Positions 8,393 to 16,523 are shown, numbered from the stretch's first letter. The stretch: DNA of 64,000 nucleotides from Roseburia hominis (GCA_040702975.1 CP159990.1:2914001-2978000); one strand, 5' to 3'. Numbers and translations are program-made. The notes: a model not told the origin generated them from the sequence alone.

Positions 8393-8812
8393 TTAATACA
8401 CCTCATCAAAATACCCAATGAATACGGTCATCCGCAACAGCCGGTCCTTAATCGAAAACGTCACATTCTCCGCCCGTTCTGCAATTTCTTTTAGCAGCGT
8501 CAGTGCCTCCCTGTCACAGAACTCAAAATGCGACTGATACAGGTCTATGGTAGCCTGCCATTTCTGGTAATCCACCTCGCCCCGCACCTTTCCGCCAAAC
8601 TGCCGCACATAGGCATCACATTCTCCAAGCAGGTACTCATAATCCGCTTTCTCCTTTGGGACCACACTCTTTGGGATTTTATCCATTTCTTCTTTGTACG
8701 CCTGGAAGAACCCAATATCCTTCAATGCGTCTAAAAAGTCCTGACTCTTTGCCTTCTCACTTCTCTTCCGGAATTCCTCGCCGTAATCTTTCTCGTACAC
8801 TTCATTTTCCAT
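8393..8812 (-). CDS. Hypothetical protein, charged and helical
   Basis: A 139-residue cytosolic protein, rich in acidic and basic residues, with no signal peptide or membrane segment and no motif I recognise. The middle contains ADYEYLLGECDAYVRQFGGK, and the end VTFSIKDRLLRMTVFIGYFDEVY is hydrophobic. The composition suggests an all-alpha fold. It is not obviously linked to either neighbour (DeoR operon, flavodoxin). Confidence 0.65.
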   Translation of the reverse strand: MENEVYEKDYGEEFRKRSEKAKSQDFLDALKDIGFFQAYKEEMDKIPKSVVPKEKADYEYLLGECDAYVRQFGGKVRGEVDYQKWQATIDLYQSHFEFCDREALTLLKEIAERAENVTFSIKDRLLRMTVFIGYFDEVY

Positions 8813-8937
8813 GCTTCGCGCCCTTTCCTGTAGAACAATTTACCACTACGGGTAGGATGTTACCATAGATTTCTTATTATTTGTTGTCCTGAAAGATAAC
8901 TTTATGGGTCTATATTGATAAGTTTGTTTATCTGATC

Positions 8938-9417
8938 TTAGATACCAAATTCCTCTGCCCAAGCCTTGAGTTCTTCCGCACTGGCATCCGCAGGGAACCG
9001 CTTTCCTTCTTTCAGCTCTGCTCCCGGACAGGAACCCGCCAGTTCCTTATTTGTGTTCCCCATGCCACTGCTGCCGGAAGTAGCCAAGAGAATGATCATC
9101 TTTCCAGTCAGGTCATACTGCTCCATAAACGAGTTTACGATGGTCGGGGCGACATACCACCAAATAGGGAAGGCTGTGAAAATCACCTGGTACTGCTCCA
9201 TGTTCTCCACTTTGTTTGCCACCGCCGGCCGGAAAGATTTGTCATTCATTTCCACACTGCTGCGGCTCTTTTTATCCATCCAGTTTAAGTCTGCTTCTGT
9301 ATAAGGAACCTCCGGCTGAATCTCATGCAAATCTGCTCCGATTGCCTTTGCAAGCCGTTCTGCCAGTTTCGCAGTTACCCCACTGGCGCTGAAATATACC
9401 ACTAATACCTTGCTCAT
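8938..9417 (-). CDS. Flavodoxin-type FMN-binding protein
   Basis: A 159-residue flavodoxin. The phosphate-binding start VLVVYFSASGVTAK (residues 3-16) is the FMN loop, and FTAFPIWWYVAPTIVNSF (about 80-97) is typical of the Flavodoxin_4 group, followed by LATSGSSGMGNT. It probably carries electrons or reduces quinones or similar acceptors. ATG 9417 is preferred over the in-frame upstream start because AGGAAAGGTGG precedes it. A dyad sequence upstream (9536-9560) may regulate it. Confidence 0.85.
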   Translation of the reverse strand: MSKVLVVYFSASGVTAKLAERLAKAIGADLHEIQPEVPYTEADLNWMDKKSRSSVEMNDKSFRPAVANKVENMEQYQVIFTAFPIWWYVAPTIVNSFMEQYDLTGKMIILLATSGSSGMGNTNKELAGSCPGAELKEGKRFPADASAEELKAWAEEFGI

Positions 9418-9535
9418 AATTAATACCCCACCTTTCCTGAACATCATTTTTTTATCGCTGTGTTTTATCATAGAATATCATAAATTTTCAGAAAATTCAC
9501 CCTTTCGTTTTTTGAGTAGGGTAATCGTTAAATTT

Positions 9536-9600
9536 GCACCCTCCAGGCATCAGAGGGTGCATTGTATCAATTTATGGTACGCAAGCCAGTGAGAGGGTGC
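9536..9600. promoter_or_regulatory. GCACCCTC/GAGGGTGC dyad plus a third half-site upstream of the flavodoxin gene
   Basis: GCACCCTC (9536-9543) and GAGGGTGC (9553-9560) form a perfect dyad with a nine-base spacer, and another GAGGGTGC lies at 9593-9600. MerR-family regulators often use dyads of this shape near oxidoreductase genes, so an operator is plausible. No MerR gene is present in the window, so the regulator is unknown. Confidence 0.4.
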
Positions 9601-9629
9601 GCCAATGAATATTTCATTTAACTCTCTAC

Positions 9630-9928
9630 TTATTTTAACAAGCTCACAAAATACTTTACTAAAACATACACAGCACGAAGTATGTACCATACGACTACTA
9701 CCTCACCGATCAGGCAGCCTACTATTATATTCATTGCCCAGACACCAACAGTTCCGCCTATATCGAAATTCTTAGGTAATAACCAGATGCACATTCTATG
9801 AATACCAAAAGGCATACCAACCACCATCCATATCTTCCACAACTCGGTCTGTTCCAAAGATACACAGAATGATATGCAACCCACGCCCATACCGCCAGAA
9901 GCAGCATCGGTAATATTGTTTTCTTCAT
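9630..9928 (-). pseudogene. Small membrane protein (DUF6050-like) with a one-base frameshift
   Basis: The first frame starts MKKTILPMLLLAVWAWVAYH (ATG 9928) and reaches YLWNRP; a second frame continues ELWKIWMVVGMPFGIHRMC and ends FVSLLK at 9630. One added base at about 9840 would give a single 99-residue protein with three hydrophobic segments. I believe this matches the DUF6050 family of small membrane proteins, but that name is from memory. The start lies directly after the end of another frameshifted small gene, so both were once co-transcribed. Confidence 0.6.
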
Positions 9929-9935
9929 AAGCTCC

Positions 9936-10147
9936 TTACCCATCATTCAATCTCCTCCCCTTTTCCTTCTTATCATTGAGTATCAATTCCTTCAGATACT
10001 TTCCTTTATCTGGCTGCTGTTCAAACCACTCTCTAGCCTCAGTATCCGCTAAACTAAATTGCAATGTAAACTTTCTAACTTTGTGTCTATAAGCCCTTCT
10101 TTTCTTTTTTTCAATCTCTCAGCTTCTGTTAATGTAACTTTCCTCAT
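9936..10147 (-). pseudogene. Small basic protein, frameshifted, possibly ribbon-helix-helix-like
   Basis: The first frame begins MRKVTLTEAERLKKRK; after the A7 run in TTGAAAAAAAG the neighbouring frame continues AYRHKVRKFTLQFSLAD and DTEAREWFEQQPDKGKYLK to a stop at 9936. One extra A would give a 70-residue protein. The strand-helix-helix character and basic content suggest an RHH-type DNA-binding protein of the kind found on conjugative elements, but this is only an impression. It precedes the DUF6050-like gene with overlapping stop and start. Confidence 0.5.
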
Positions 10148-10207
10148 TATACCGCACCCCTTCCAAGTTTTAAAGTCAGTCCATCACTGACAGGATCTCC
10201 TTTCCAA

Positions 10208-10378
10208 CTACTTAAAACCATGTTCTTTTTCGGTCAAAAAACCGGAGCCGGACGTCCCGACGATCGCAATAAACTCCCCCTCTTTTACCTGAATGCTGAT
10301 ATCCTTCAGGGCTTTCACCTGATTTTCTTTTGCGCCGTATATTTTCTCCACATGGCGTAATTCCAGTATATTACTCAC
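10208..10378 (-). pseudogene. ABC transporter ATP-binding protein, truncated within Walker A
   Basis: GTG 10378 with GGGAG upstream starts a 56-residue frame that matches the N-terminus of a LolD/BceA-type ATPase: LELRHVEKIYGAKENQVKAL, then EGEFIAIVGTSGSG. The expected KST of Walker A is replaced by FLTEKEHGFK and a stop, so the remaining 170 or so residues are deleted. It follows a response regulator and histidine kinase, the usual order in Bce-type peptide-antibiotic detoxification modules. The ATPase is non-functional. Confidence 0.75.
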
Positions 10379-10451
10379 TCATTACCACTCCCTTACTGTT
10401 GATACCAACAGTATATCCAGCGAATCTTGCATTTTCTTTACAGCGCAGCAA

Positions 10452-11357
10452 TCAGTTCTTACAGTTTTGTAAGAACACGGAAAAACAGCTTCCTTCCCCA
10501 TAGACAGACCTCACGGTCATATATCCCTTTTCCTTCTCCAGAATCAGGTTGGACAGATAAAGCCCGATGCCGGAGCCTTCTATATGCCCCACCTCCGGGC
10601 TTCTGTAGAATCTTTGAAAGATCCGGTTCGTCTCTTCCTCATGAATACCGCACCCATTATCTATGATCTGAATCTCCGTATATATTTCATAGGGGCATAT
10701 CTTCATTTGTATCGTTCCGCCCCGCTTTGTGTACTTGACCGCATTTTCCAGAAGATTTACCAGTACCTCCGCCGTCCATTTCCGGTTGTGATACAAAGGC
10801 CTGTCTTCCCCTTCCTCCAAAACAAACGTGATTTCTTTCTTTTCGATTTTATCATATACGGTATCGATCGCATCTAAAATCGTTCTTTTGATCAGGAGGT
10901 CCTCCGCCTCAAACTCAATCACGCCCTGTTCCAGCTTTACCATCTTGGCAAGAGAGCCTATGATCCAGTCCAGTTTTTCGATCTGTCTCCTGATTTTTTC
11001 CGTAGCCTCAGCCTTTTGGGCTTCGTCCAGTTCCCGGCTGCTCAAAATATCTGTATAGACAGACAGGTTAGCCAGCGGTGTTTTGAGTTGATGAGTCATA
11101 TTGGAAACAAGGCTTTTTACCTGCTCCTTCTCTTCTCTTGCGTTTTCAATCTGCTTTCCCAGAATCTCCTGAATTCGATGAACCTTATTTACCAGAGCAG
11201 AAAGTTCCCCTTCCCGGACATCAGAATACTCGATTTTTTCCTGGCTCAATACGCAATCCAATAAATGGTCTATAGTACGGTACGTCTTTCTTCTGTCATA
11301 AATACTATAACCAATGGCCAGCCCTAATAGTGCCAGAAGTACCAAATTCACTGCCAT
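10452..11357 (-). CDS. Sensor histidine kinase
   Basis: A 301-residue kinase. A single membrane segment near the N-terminus (LVLLALLGLAIGYSIY), then the H-box NMTHQLKTPLANLSV (about 110-124), N-box EVLVNLLENAVKYTK, G1 DNGCGIHEEE, F-box IFQRFYRS and G2 GSGIGLYLS. ATG 11357 has GGAAGGAAG upstream and overlaps the end of the response regulator. The short sensor region suggests it takes its signal from a partner, as in Bce systems; that partner ABC transporter is truncated downstream. Confidence 0.9.
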   Translation of the reverse strand: MAVNLVLLALLGLAIGYSIYDRRKTYRTIDHLLDCVLSQEKIEYSDVREGELSALVNKVHRIQEILGKQIENAREEKEQVKSLVSNMTHQLKTPLANLSVYTDILSSRELDEAQKAEATEKIRRQIEKLDWIIGSLAKMVKLEQGVIEFEAEDLLIKRTILDAIDTVYDKIEKKEITFVLEEGEDRPLYHNRKWTAEVLVNLLENAVKYTKRGGTIQMKICPYEIYTEIQIIDNGCGIHEEETNRIFQRFYRSPEVGHIEGSGIGLYLSNLILEKEKGYMTVRSVYGEGSCFSVFLQNCKN

Positions 11358-11358
11358 C

Positions 11359-12060
11359 TTACTCTTCCTTCCAAATATATCCGATTCCATGAACGGTCTT
11401 AATATACCTGGGATCAGACGCGTCATGCTCTATCTTCGCCCTTAATCTGCTGATGTTGACCGCGACCGTATTGCTATCCACATATTTTCCGTCGCTGTCC
11501 CAGATATGTTCTAGAATCTGTTCCTTGGATAACACATGGTTTTTATTCTCAATCAGGTAAAGAAGCATCCGGTACTCCAGCTTACTAAGTAAAATCTCAT
11601 CAGTGTTCTTATATACCTTACAGGTGTCCTGATATATAGACACATTTCCGGAAATTAATCTTGCCATCTTAGCCCTGTCCCCAGACTCAAGACATGACTG
11701 GAAATGCAAAGTCCGCTTGACTCTCGCTTTTAGCACGCCCAGCGAAAATGGTTTTGACAGATAATCATTCGCCCCTAAGTCCAATGCCTTGATCTCGTCC
11801 ATTTCCGTATCACGGGCGGTCAGCATAATGATGGGAACGGTACTGAACCCACGCACCTTGCGGCATAGCTCAAATCCGTTCCCGTCCGGCAGGTTGCAGT
11901 CCAGAAGAACTATATCGTATATACCCTTTTGAATCTCCAGAAGGCCTTCTCTTTTGGTTCCGGTATCGAATACCTCGTACCCATCACCGGCAAATGAAAA
12001 GTGCAGGCCTTCCCGCAAATCTGCGTCATCCTCAATAATCAGCATCTTTTTTTCTGCCAT
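11359..12060 (-). CDS. OmpR-family response regulator
   Basis: 233 residues: a receiver domain with the acidic pocket EDD (about 10-12), phosphoacceptor Asp in DIVLLDCNLPDGNG (about 52-56), and the lysine in DYLSKPFSLG (about 103); then a winged-helix output domain with LSKLEYRMLLYLIENKNHVLS and the C-terminal VHGIGYIWKEE. It is the first gene of a two-component operon whose kinase starts at its stop codon. Targets normally include the adjacent ABC transporter, which is truncated here. Confidence 0.92.
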   Translation of the reverse strand: MAEKKMLIIEDDADLREGLHFSFAGDGYEVFDTGTKREGLLEIQKGIYDIVLLDCNLPDGNGFELCRKVRGFSTVPIIMLTARDTEMDEIKALDLGANDYLSKPFSLGVLKARVKRTLHFQSCLESGDRAKMARLISGNVSIYQDTCKVYKNTDEILLSKLEYRMLLYLIENKNHVLSKEQILEHIWDSDGKYVDSNTVAVNISRLRAKIEHDASDPRYIKTVHGIGYIWKEE

Positions 12061-12132
12061 ATGCTCAATTACTCCTTTTATACTCTTTTAAATCCACAGA
12101 CGCATCTTCCTTAGCAATTCCTGCCACGCTTC

Positions 12133-12753
12133 CTACCAGATATGCTCCTTGATATTCTCATCCTCATATTCAAAAATACAACGTTCAAACCCATTGATAA
12201 TATGGGTATCCTGATATTTGTCATAACGCTTATGCTTCCTTCCATAGGACATATGGACATGTCCGTGCAGGAAAAATCTTGGGTGATATTTTTCCATCAA
12301 TTCCACGAATACCTGGAATCCCTGATGCGGAAGGTCTCTGCCGTCATTAATCTGATATGCCGGTGCATGTGTCACCAAAATATCAAATCCACGTCTTCTT
12401 AGCAGTTGGAACCAGAGCTTATGCACGCGTCGGCGCATCCCCCATTCCGTGTACTGATATGGTCCCTCGCGATAACGCATGGAGCCGCCCAAACCTAATA
12501 TCCGAATCCCTTCGTGCACATAAATCTTATCATCAATGCAGATACACCCTTCCGGCGGCGTCTGCTGATATTTTGCGTCGTGGTTTCCATGTACATAGAG
12601 TACTGGAACAGATGCAAACGTCGCCAGAAATGACAGGTAATTCGGATCCAGATCTCCACAGGAAATAATAAGATCCACTCCTTCTATCTTACTTTTTTCA
12701 AAATAATCCCATAGATATGCCGATTCTTCATCGGCAATCACAAGTATTTTCAT
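12133..12753 (-). CDS. Calcineurin-like metallophosphoesterase
   Basis: A 206-residue protein with the metallophosphoesterase motifs in order: SCGDLDPNYL (about 31-40), GNHD (about 56-59), VTHAP (about 126-130) and GHVH (about 164-167). The first aspartate block is altered (IADEESAY rather than a D-x-H start), as in some members. It is presumably a cytosolic phosphodiesterase or phosphatase of unknown substrate. It lies directly downstream of the ParB-like/BMP protein gene with about five bases between, so they are very likely co-translated. Confidence 0.85.
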   Translation of the reverse strand: MKILVIADEESAYLWDYFEKSKIEGVDLIISCGDLDPNYLSFLATFASVPVLYVHGNHDAKYQQTPPEGCICIDDKIYVHEGIRILGLGGSMRYREGPYQYTEWGMRRRVHKLWFQLLRRRGFDILVTHAPAYQINDGRDLPHQGFQVFVELMEKYHPRFFLHGHVHMSYGRKHKRYDKYQDTHIINGFERCIFEYEDENIKEHIW

Positions 12754-12758
12754 AACAA

Positions 12759-14669
12759 TTACTGGCCTTTCTTCTCAATACCCTGCTGTGAGACGACCGC
12801 TTTCGCCTGTTCCTGCAGTTCTTCCTTCTTTGGTATTGACCCGATTATATTTTCAGCCAGCCAATCCATAGTCACGATTTCCTCCGGACTTAGCTCCCGA
12901 TTCGGATCATCCTGCACCACGCCATTTTGTGAATATAGGATTCCTGAAAACGGATTAAATTCTCCGATACTGATCGTCTTTTTCAGCAGATCCACCAAAC
13001 GCTTGGTACCGATCGGCAGGTTCTGAGAACAGATGACATCTACCACATCGGAGGACATTCCCCACCAGTAATTAATCGCCTTTTTGGATGAAGATTTGTC
13101 GTCATATTTCCAGGTTCCGTCCATGATCGTGCGGATCAATCGTTCATAAAATCTACCCCAATGGCAGACCGGCATGGCGAGATTGCACGGAATATCGCCA
13201 TTCAAATGGTAGATTCCGAAATATCTGGAGCCTTCCTCCGGAATCACCATATCCTTTCCTGAGATGCAGGAAGCCCCTGTCCTGCGGATATTTTCCCAGA
13301 TATCCTGATCCTTTTTACTGCTCCAGTCCAGATACACCTCCGCCCGCGGATTCACCATCTTAGCTCCCAGCGCAAATGCGTTAATGTTCGCTATGGTTCC
13401 GTAGATTGGATAGTCCGCCTGATAGAACAGACGGTTATTCTCTGCCATCGCCCCGGCAATGGCCCCCATCAGGAATTTGGCTTCATGGAGTCTTGCATAA
13501 TAGGTACGGATATAACGGTGAGACGTATTGACTGAACAGTTGAGTATCCGCACCTCCGGGTTGGCGATTGCCGCCTTCACGCTCGCCTGTACAAAAGCCG
13601 GTGATGTAGTGAAAACCAAATTGCAGCCCTCCGCAATCGCCTGAGCAATGCGCTCGTCCACATTATCCAGCGTAGTCTCGTTGTAGCATACTGTGCTGAC
13701 TTCCTCCGGGAAGGTCTGATCAAGCTGCATCCTTCCCAATTCATGCCCATAAGTCCAGGCAGAGGATCCCGGCGTCTTCTCGTAAATGAAGGCAATTTTA
13801 AGTTTCGGTGAACTAAGTGGCAGCAATCGACTGAGAAGCGGCTTCTTCTCGCTGACGGGATCCATCTTAAGGTCCACCTCATCCTCTTCCTCCAAAAGTT
13901 TGAACTCTTCCCAGCTCTTTGCAATCAGTTCTTTCAGCTCGCTGGTCGTCTTCTCACCGATTACATCATAGCCATACAACGTAATAAATGCCAAAAATGC
14001 GTCTCCGATCGTAATTGACAGCTTTTCTCCGCCCTTTGCCTTATACTCTGCCGCAAACCGGGAATAAAGAGAGCTGAAATCCAGCTGTTCATCATGGCTC
14101 CATACCTCTTTTTCGCCTTTTCCCACTGCCTCCTGAAGCTTTGCAAAGCTCCCTTCATGTGTAAACCAGATATAATTCACTTTCGACAGTTCATAGAAAT
14201 CCAGGAATTCAAAATAAATTTTATTTTCCTTTTCTTCTGTGCGCCTCGGAATAATTCTCGTCACAATTCCCGGAATAGATACCACCCCAAAATACTTCAT
14301 GACGCTTACTCTTTTATTGCCTTCCTCCACATAGAACTTATTCATATACTCGTATGCTTTGATCGGCTCACGAATTCCTTCATTTATATGGCTGGTACTT
14401 AAATTGGCCCATTTGCTTGCAAATTCTGTATTATCGCGGAGAATCGGCATAAAATTCCCGGCAAATGCATTGCTCCTTCCGGCATGGCGCGTTCCCACAA
14501 TCTGATCTGCCGGAATCTGTACCAGTCCGAGCGGCACCTCGGAATAGCTTCCCCTGGACGGGAGAATGTCGTCCAACACCTCCAGCGTTGGCTTCACACC
14601 GCTGAGCATTCTTGCCTGATAATCTTTTTTTCCTGATTTATATGCTTTTGAATAATCTTCCATTGTCAT
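12759..14669 (-). CDS. ParB-like N-domain fused to a BMP/PnrA-type substrate-binding domain, cytoplasmic
   Basis: A 636-residue protein. Residues about 45-130 look like a ParB/Sulfiredoxin-type domain (LVQIPADQIVGTRHAGRSNA, then YVEEGNKRVSVMKYFG, the usual E-x-x-x-R-x-x-A-like helix). Residues about 290-560 match basic membrane protein (BMP/PnrA) domains: KIAFIYEKTPGSSAWTYGHE, LVFTTSPAF and GAIAGAMAENN. BMP proteins bind nucleosides outside the cell, but here there is no signal peptide or lipobox, so the fold is used inside. ATG 14669 is chosen by its AAAGGTGG site. Probably operonic with the phosphoesterase. Confidence 0.75.
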   Translation of the reverse strand: MTMEDYSKAYKSGKKDYQARMLSGVKPTLEVLDDILPSRGSYSEVPLGLVQIPADQIVGTRHAGRSNAFAGNFMPILRDNTEFASKWANLSTSHINEGIREPIKAYEYMNKFYVEEGNKRVSVMKYFGVVSIPGIVTRIIPRRTEEKENKIYFEFLDFYELSKVNYIWFTHEGSFAKLQEAVGKGEKEVWSHDEQLDFSSLYSRFAAEYKAKGGEKLSITIGDAFLAFITLYGYDVIGEKTTSELKELIAKSWEEFKLLEEEDEVDLKMDPVSEKKPLLSRLLPLSSPKLKIAFIYEKTPGSSAWTYGHELGRMQLDQTFPEEVSTVCYNETTLDNVDERIAQAIAEGCNLVFTTSPAFVQASVKAAIANPEVRILNCSVNTSHRYIRTYYARLHEAKFLMGAIAGAMAENNRLFYQADYPIYGTIANINAFALGAKMVNPRAEVYLDWSSKKDQDIWENIRRTGASCISGKDMVIPEEGSRYFGIYHLNGDIPCNLAMPVCHWGRFYERLIRTIMDGTWKYDDKSSSKKAINYWWGMSSDVVDVICSQNLPIGTKRLVDLLKKTISIGEFNPFSGILYSQNGVVQDDPNRELSPEEIVTMDWLAENIIGSIPKKEELQEQAKAVVSQQGIEKKGQ

Positions 14670-14745
14670 TGGATTTTCCACCTTTCCGGTCCATAACCCC
14701 TGTTCATTACCATACTTCGTAATTTATTTTTTATTCTTTCCTATA

Positions 14746-14774
14746 GAAATATATCATTTTTTTCCATCTGTCAA
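14746..14774 (-). promoter_or_regulatory. Possible promoter for the ParB-like/BMP gene
   Basis: On the minus strand TTGACA (14774-14769) is followed after 17 bases by TATTTC, or after 15 bases by TATATT. The -35 match is exact; the -10 is moderate. The position is about 80 bases before the start codon. Confidence 0.35.
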
Positions 14775-14925
14775 ACGTTTTTTAACAAATTGAATTCATA
14801 TCATCATAATTCCATGTTATCCACAAAAAATTCATTTCTTTCTACCAGAACTTCGGCATATTTTTCTGCTGTTTTCTATTTTGCTGTCCACTCCAGCCAC
14901 CTGCGCTCTGGATAAATAGCACATA

Positions 14926-14971
14926 CCGAGATGAACGTCCACTGGACGTTCACTTAGGTATGCTTGGCAAC
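14926..14971 (+). repeat. Dispersed palindromic element, copy A
   Basis: The core TGAACGTCCA-C-TGGACGTTCA is a perfect palindrome, flanked by CCGAGA on one side and CTTAGGTATGCTTGGCAAC on the other. The GGCAAC end abuts the A-run of the rplT terminator (on the minus strand: hairpin, T6, then CGTTGCCAAGC). It is the clearest intergenic copy. The remaining part of the gap 14682-15041 holds only AT-rich promoter-like sequence. Confidence 0.8.
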
Positions 14972-14972
14972 G

Positions 14973-15001
14973 AAAAAACCCTGCAGACTTCCTCCGCAGG
15001 G
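14973..15001 (-). terminator. Intrinsic terminator of infC-rpmI-rplT
   Basis: On the minus strand CCCTGC pairs with GCAGGG around an 11-base loop and is followed by TTTTTT, about 40 bases after the rplT stop codon. Palindromic copy A begins right after the T-run. Confidence 0.85.
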
Positions 15002-15041
15002 CTTCCCTCTTCTCTCTCAAGCTATAGCTTACCGTCTCACC

Positions 15042-15398
15042 TTATGCAAGTGCTTTCTTAGCAACTTCTGCAACTGCTGTAAATCCAGCAGCATCATTGA
15101 CTGCCATCTCTGCCAGCATCTTTCTGTTCATATCAACACCGGCAACTTTCAGTCCATGCATCAGCTTGCTGTAAGATAAGCCATTCATTCTTGCAGCAGC
15201 GTTGATACGTGCGATCCAGAGCTGACGCATCTGACGCTTTCTCTGCTTTCTTCCTGCATATGCGGAAGTAAGTGCTCTCATAACAGACTGTTTTGCAATT
15301 CTGTACTGTTTGGAGCGTGCTCCTCTGTATCCTTTAGCCAGTTTTAATGTTCTATTATGTTTCTTTTTAGCGTTCATGCCGCCTTTTACTCTTGCCAT
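15042..15398 (-). CDS. rplT: Large ribosomal subunit protein bL20
   Basis: 118 residues, the family's normal length. The N-terminus [19 protein letters not shown] with the tail-like basic region, [19 protein letters not shown] and [10 protein letters not shown] are diagnostic. bL20 binds 23S rRNA and is needed early in 50S assembly; in Bacillota it also represses its own operon by binding the leader. It is the last gene of infC-rpmI-rplT and is followed by a strong terminator. Confidence 0.98.
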   Translation of the reverse strand: MARVKGGMNAKKKHNRTLKLAKGYRGARSKQYRIAKQSVMRALTSAYAGRKQRKRQMRQLWIARINAAARMNGLSYSKLMHGLKVAGVDMNRKMLAEMAVNDAAGFTAVAEVAKKALA

Positions 15399-15430
15399 TA
15401 CTTAATCCTCCTTCTATCCTGAAACATATC

Positions 15431-15628
15431 TTAAAGATATGGTAATACCTTCTTCATGTTCTTTACGTTTGTTGCATCTGTAATAACAGACTGTCTGAGA
15501 TTTCTTTTTCTCTTGGTAGATTTCTTAGTTAAGATATGGCTCTTGTAAGCTTTGTTTCTTTTCAGCTTTCCTGTTGCAGTTTTTTTGAAGCGTTTTGCAG
15601 CCGCTCTATTTGTTTTAATTTTTGGCAT
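15431..15628 (-). CDS. rpmI: Large ribosomal subunit protein bL35
   Basis: 65 residues, standard length. [20 protein letters not shown] and the C-terminal [12 protein letters not shown] are diagnostic for bL35, a small basic 50S protein. Middle gene of the infC operon, 32 bases before rplT and 35 bases after infC. Confidence 0.98.
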   Translation of the reverse strand: MPKIKTNRAAAKRFKKTATGKLKRNKAYKSHILTKKSTKRKRNLRQSVITDATNVKNMKKVLPYL

Positions 15629-15663
15629 GGTATATTTCCTCCTTCATAATAAATTGTTTATTT

Positions 15664-16170
15664 TTAACGTTTTTCAGTTAAAACCATACTCAGGCTTCTG
15701 CCTTCCAGCTTAGCCGGTTTTTCCACTACAGCAACATCTTTGAGCATATCTGCAAAATCGTCCAGAATGTGCTTGCTCTGCTGCATATGGGCCATCTCTC
15801 TTCCTCTGAACCGCAGGGATACCTTTACTTTATTACCCTTGGTAAGGAATTTCCTTGCATTATTCATCTTCGTGTTCAGATCATTCGTATCGATATTCGG
15901 TGAAAGACGCACTTCCTTAATCTCGACAGTCCTTTGTTTCTTCTTAGCTTCCTTTTCTTTCCTTGTCTGCTCGTATCTGAATTTCCCGTAATCAATAATC
16001 TTACATACGGGCGGCTTCGCTGTCGGAGCAATCTTGACCAAATCAAGTTCCGCCTCCTGCGCCAGTTTCATTGCCTCTCGCGCGGACATAATTCCTAACT
16101 GTTCCCCACTCTCACTAACCACGCGTACTTCCTTGTCGCGGATTTGTTCGTTGATCATTAAATCGCTAAT
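15664..16170 (-). CDS. infC: Translation initiation factor IF-3, ATT start codon
   Basis: A 168-residue protein: N-domain INEQIRDKEVRVVSESGEQ, linker RKEKEAKKKQRT, C-domain KVSLRFRGREMAHMQQSK. The ATG at 16158 lies about 19 bases after the ribosome binding site, too far; the ATT at 16170 lies seven bases after GGAGGTG and gives ISDLMINEQ, as in many Clostridia. IF-3 rejects non-standard start codons, and an AUU-type start is the known basis of its autoregulation in other bacteria. It is the first gene of the operon. Confidence 0.95.
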   Translation of the reverse strand: MSDLMINEQIRDKEVRVVSESGEQLGIMSAREAMKLAQEAELDLVKIAPTAKPPVCKIIDYGKFRYEQTRKEKEAKKKQRTVEIKEVRLSPNIDTNDLNTKMNNARKFLTKGNKVKVSLRFRGREMAHMQQSKHILDDFADMLKDVAVVEKPAKLEGRSLSMVLTEKR

Positions 16171-16189
16171 TGTAGTGCACCTCCATCAT

Positions 16190-16223
16190 AAAAAAATAGT
16201 GAATAGCTGCAAGACTATCCACT
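16190..16223 (-). terminator. Leader attenuator hairpin of the infC operon
   Basis: On the minus strand AGTGGATAG pairs with CTATTCACT (one G-U) and is followed by ATTTTTTT, 20 bases before the infC start: an intrinsic terminator inside the leader. Its 5' arm can instead pair with TATCCACTC at 16310-16302. Confidence 0.8.
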
Positions 16224-16336
16224 CCTCATTGCACAAAACACCCAAATATGGTATTCTGTTTTCAATATCAAACCGTTAGTCGCCCGATTGCGCTAAGGTG
16301 AGAGTGGATACTCTTCTTTGTTTATCGCTTTACGCA
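16190..16336 (-). promoter_or_regulatory. L20-type ribosomal protein leader (attenuation)
   Basis: The leader contains TATCCACTC near its 5' end (16310-16302) and the complementary GAGTGGATA in the 5' arm of the terminator (16225-16217), so terminator and antiterminator are mutually exclusive. This is the layout of the Bacillota L20 leader, where bL20 binding favours termination. Identity with that Rfam family is inferred from operon context and this pairing. Confidence 0.7.
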
Positions 16337-16342
16337 AATTCT

Positions 16343-16371
16343 AATTTAACACAGTTTTGACACATTGTCAA
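16343..16371 (-). promoter_or_regulatory. SigA-type promoter of infC-rpmI-rplT
   Basis: On the minus strand TTGACA (16371-16366), 17-base spacer, TAAATT (16348-16343). Exact -35, good -10, and the predicted RNA start fits the beginning of the L20-type leader. Confidence 0.7.
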
Positions 16372-16523
16372 CCTGTTTTTTCCTGGTTTTTACCGCAAAT
16401 TGTCCGAACCAAATTGTTTGAAAAAATCATTACCGCCCAAAAAGAGAGGGCTGCACCTCTTTCATCTCCTTCCATTTTAATGTGAGTATATCTTGTGAAA
16501 GAAATACAGTCCTGTCAAATTCT

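Noticed and set aside
14832..15020. Open reading frame of 62 residues across palindromic copy A and the rplT terminator
   Set aside because: It is open only because the repeat reads CQAYLSERPVDVHLG in that frame; it has no ribosome binding site and covers a terminator.
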